NCBI GenBank assembly: GCA_013396655.1
Contig: WBMV01004885.1
Coordinates: 91,430 to 155,429, forward strand
Origin: Campylorhamphus procurvoides
Taxonomy: Eukaryota > Chordata > Aves > Passeriformes > Dendrocolaptidae
Direction of reading: 5' to 3'
DNA: 64,000 nt
Part shown: positions 61,106 through 64,000 of the stretch, in pieces
How positions within the stretch are numbered: the stretch's first letter is position 1
Layout of the letters: every line of letters starts with the position of its first letter
Notes under the pieces: model-generated
The model's input: only the letters and a program-made list of their open reading frames with translations
Told to the model about the DNA's origin: nothing
Database searches by the model: none
Program-made: the position numbers and the translations under genes

Positions 61106-61219
61106 GGGGTTTGGGTTGGGTTTGGGTTTGAAGGGTTTTACTCTGTGTGTGTGTTGGTTAGTTTGGGTGTTTTCTTGTGGTTTTGGTGGGTTTTTTGTTG
61201 TTGTGGGGTTTTTGTTGTT
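61106..61219 (+). repeat. G/T-rich tract beginning with a G-quadruplex motif
   Basis: The tract starts with GGGG, GGG, GGG and GGG separated by TTT, TT and TTT (61106-61126), which satisfies the canonical G-quadruplex rule on the plus strand. A fifth GGG follows at 61133. The remainder is almost pure G and T, with a GT run and TTGTTG words up to about 61219. Confidence 0.9.
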
Positions 61220-64000
61220 GTTTTTATTCACTGATTTTTTCAAACTGGCTCCCAGACTGTTCTTTGCAGAGTTTGCACACACTGATTACAGCAGGTCTCG
61301 TTTCACATTTATTCACCCTAGCACATTTATTCACATTTGTAACAGTTGTGCAACTGCCAAAGAACTTTATTTCATGTCATTATTTTACAAATTTCCTAAG
61401 TAGTGATGGTAATGTTTCAGAACACAACCCAAGTCTATTTTCATGAAGAGAAAATGCTCTCTATTCAAAAATCCAGCAAGATCACTGCACAGTTGAGAAC
61501 TCCAGAAAAACAGTGCAAAAGGCACAATAATGTGTTTCTAACTCAAACACAGAAAATAATGTCAAAAGTTAAAGTAAATATACTATGATCCATCAGAATT
61601 AGCTGTAGTGATTACTAGAAAATTAAACAAATACCAAGTAATTAAAAGCTGCAGTTTTCTCCTTCACAACATACAGTATCATACCTATTAAAAATAAATG
61701 GCAATCTTGTAAATTTAAAAGTCTAATCTCCTTAAGTGGACAAAGACAAGAAACTAGTCCTTAGAAAGGAAAATTTCCATAAAACTCACTAGGAAGGTTT
61801 GACCATTTTAAAAACAGTACCCGGGCCAAAGGAGAAAGAAACCCAGGGATTCTTATTAGAAGATTAATGCACAAAGGAAGATACTCCTAATGAGGCATCC
61901 AAAGTGTTCTTGCTGCATTTATGATTTTGTGCAGCACTGTGGGAGATGGAATTTGGAGAAAGATGGTATGACAGAGAGTGTGAGCTGGAGTTTTCTATTA
62001 TTGCAGCTGCAAAAAGAACTCAGAGCTCACCAAGCCTCTCCTGAAGGTTTCTCCCTGTACCACAGTACTGCATGGCAGGGATGTGGAGGTGAATAACCCT
62101 TCAGAAGAGTTCACGGTTGGGCTGGTCCTGTTCCTGTCGACTTCAACAGCATTAGCATTCAGCTAAATAGCTTCAGCATAGGTGAGGTCAAGCACTTTAA
62201 AGAAATCCAGCTTTAAGGGGTACTTCTGGCACATTTTCCAAAGAGCAGCTTCTGCTTTGACATACATCTTGGGAGAAAAACACTCGAGTTTACACTTGAT
62301 GATGACCCTCCACTGGTACGGTGCAGAATCTAGGAGATTGTTTTCAACACAGCAGCAGGCTGCTTGCACTTGGAGAATTCCTCTTCAAAGATTGCCTTTC
62401 ACAAAGCATGTCACACAAACATGTACAGCCAGCACGTGTTTCTCAAGCTGAATAACTGAGAGCTGAGGTAAATCCCCCGGCAGAATGTCATTACAAGTTA
62501 TTATGTTGTAGGTGCTTTATTTTTGAGAGCTGTGCTTGAGTGAACCAGAGCTGGAAGCAATCAGGGATCCATACACAGCCTGAACGCCTCCTTGGGTCAC
62601 TGCAAACCCAAAGCACCCTCAAGATGCCCTGCCCTACATTTTGGTTCGAGGGGCCCCAGGCAGTAATCAGGAAGCAGAAAATTTGGAGTCCTTCCTTCAG
62701 CATTCCACCATGGTGCAGGCATTCACACTTCAAATACAGCCAAGACCTTATGTATGCAATAAATTAGGCCCAGCTGCAGTTCTGCCCGTGCCAAGCAGAC
62801 TTGTGCCTGTGATGGCATTGCTTCCCAGAAGGATTTACCCTGAAACTACTCACCTTTCTTTTTTAAAAAGGATAGTTCAAATTAGAGCAAAATGGCTGTT
62901 TTCTATGTTCACACATTTATTCTGTCATCATCTGCTTTCCTTTTGTATTTTACTGAAATTAATAAAACTAAGGAGAAAGAACAAAACTCTGCAAAAACAG
63001 ACAGATTCAACCATGCTTTTCTCCATGTGAGGTCCCCCTCCATCAAGGATGCAGAGAGAGTGTCAGGGTGCAAGGGGAAAGGACTAATATCTATGTGCAA
63101 GCTCCTCCACAGTGGAAGTAAATTTATCCAAAGACTCTGATATTTGGCCAAAAGAGATTTTTTGCACATAATGATTGGATGAGGTCCATAAGATTTAATA
63201 TAAAGTTCCTCTGAGATAGGAAATTTCATAAGCCCCTTATTACAGTTCCTCTCAATATTCTTCACTGACTTTGCCCATTATTGCTGCGATGTGCCCCTGC
63301 CTGTTGCCTGACTGCTGGTCTGCTTTGAACAACATATTGCTTTCCTGGTAGCTGATTTTTTTTTGCTTGATTTTATCATTTGGCCATTGTGCCTCCCCTG
63401 CCCATTGGCCATCCCCCAGTTTTGATTTGCCTGCATTCATGTTACATCCACCTATAAATACACATTAGGTACCAACAGCACTGCAGCATGTGGGCATTAG
63501 TTTTCCTCTCCATTTGCTGTCATTTCCTTTGACATGAACAGCATGGTAACCACAGGCCAACGTATCAAATAATAAGCTGATTTTCAGGCTTAAGAAAAGT
63601 GGTTGAAAACCCCCTGTATTATAAGGTGCCATACAACGAAACCTGTATGACTATATTTACTCCTGGATTTACTCCCTTATTCTAAAATTGTCTATGATAC
63701 TTGAACTGCAAAACGCAGTATATGCTCCCACACTCTAGTAATAAAATCTATAGCATGCCTATAAAGAAAATTCTATTAAATAATAAACATGCACTGGAAT
63801 AAAATAAAAAAAAGAGCTCAATTTGCACTTACCAACTTTTAACACTTGAATATTTCAGCACAGCAAGCAAAACCAATTACCCTTCCTTGTTAGAAAGATT
63901 TGCATGTGCATTGTTTTCTGTAAGTCCACATTTTTACAATTAAATTTCCAGTATAAATTGGATAACTTATAATGTTCATAGAGCACAGACATATACTCTG
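61220..64000. other. Unannotated stretch
   Basis: AT-rich sequence with no gene, RNA or transposon recognised. The ORFs are overlapping and short (up to 129 codons at 62641-63030). The last few hundred bases contain only short A and T runs. Confidence 0.58.

Noticed and set aside
1..64000. tRNA, rRNA, CRISPR, mitochondrial insert, phage or operon-like structure
   Set aside because: Nothing of the kind was seen on reading. The sequence is vertebrate nuclear in character.

Overview
This window looks like nuclear DNA from a bird, probably a songbird. It is AT-rich, non-coding-looking sequence with short ORFs on both strands, and it has no bacterial gene organisation, rRNA, tRNA or CRISPR. Two repeats support the avian call. 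One is a 5'-truncated CR1 LINE 3' end at 26256-26513. The other is a solo LTR of an avian endogenous retrovirus at about 15877-17586, which matches a family I know as widespread in bird genomes. Placement below bird is inference.

Layout. 1-15.8 kb: intergenic or intronic sequence with a decayed LINE reverse-transcriptase relic (3222-3347), a two-copy 67-bp tandem duplication (4390-4523) and a weak ancient CR1-like fragment (about 9000-9280). 15.87-17.59 kb: the LTR, with 5-bp flanking direct repeats, two internal minisatellites (38-bp and 44-bp units) and a 464-base assembly gap between them. 17.6-28 kb: two plus-strand ORF segments with good splice-like edges (18817-18991 and 25727-25979), the CR1 insertion, and a possible signal-peptide-type first exon (27058-27124). 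28-43 kb: little recognisable apart from a perfect 16-bp-arm hairpin (28864-28900), an ancient CR1-like block (36590-36830) and simple repeats. 43.8-46.8 kb: three minus-strand segments with splice-like edges and compatible reading phases, a possible gene fragment. 49-64 kb: another ancient CR1-like block interrupted by an A/C-rich tract, a possible minus-strand terminal exon (58460-58571), and a G/T-rich tract that starts with a canonical G-quadruplex motif (61106-61126).

No complete protein-coding gene can be named. The candidate exons rest on open frames, plausible acceptors and donors, and phase. None matches a protein I can identify, and ORFs of similar length occur here by chance. They sit on both strands, so not all can belong to one gene. 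I found no clearly new multi-gene system. The most concrete unusual features are the expanded, homogenised minisatellite inside the LTR next to the gap, the perfect hairpin with a copied flank, and the G-quadruplex tract.
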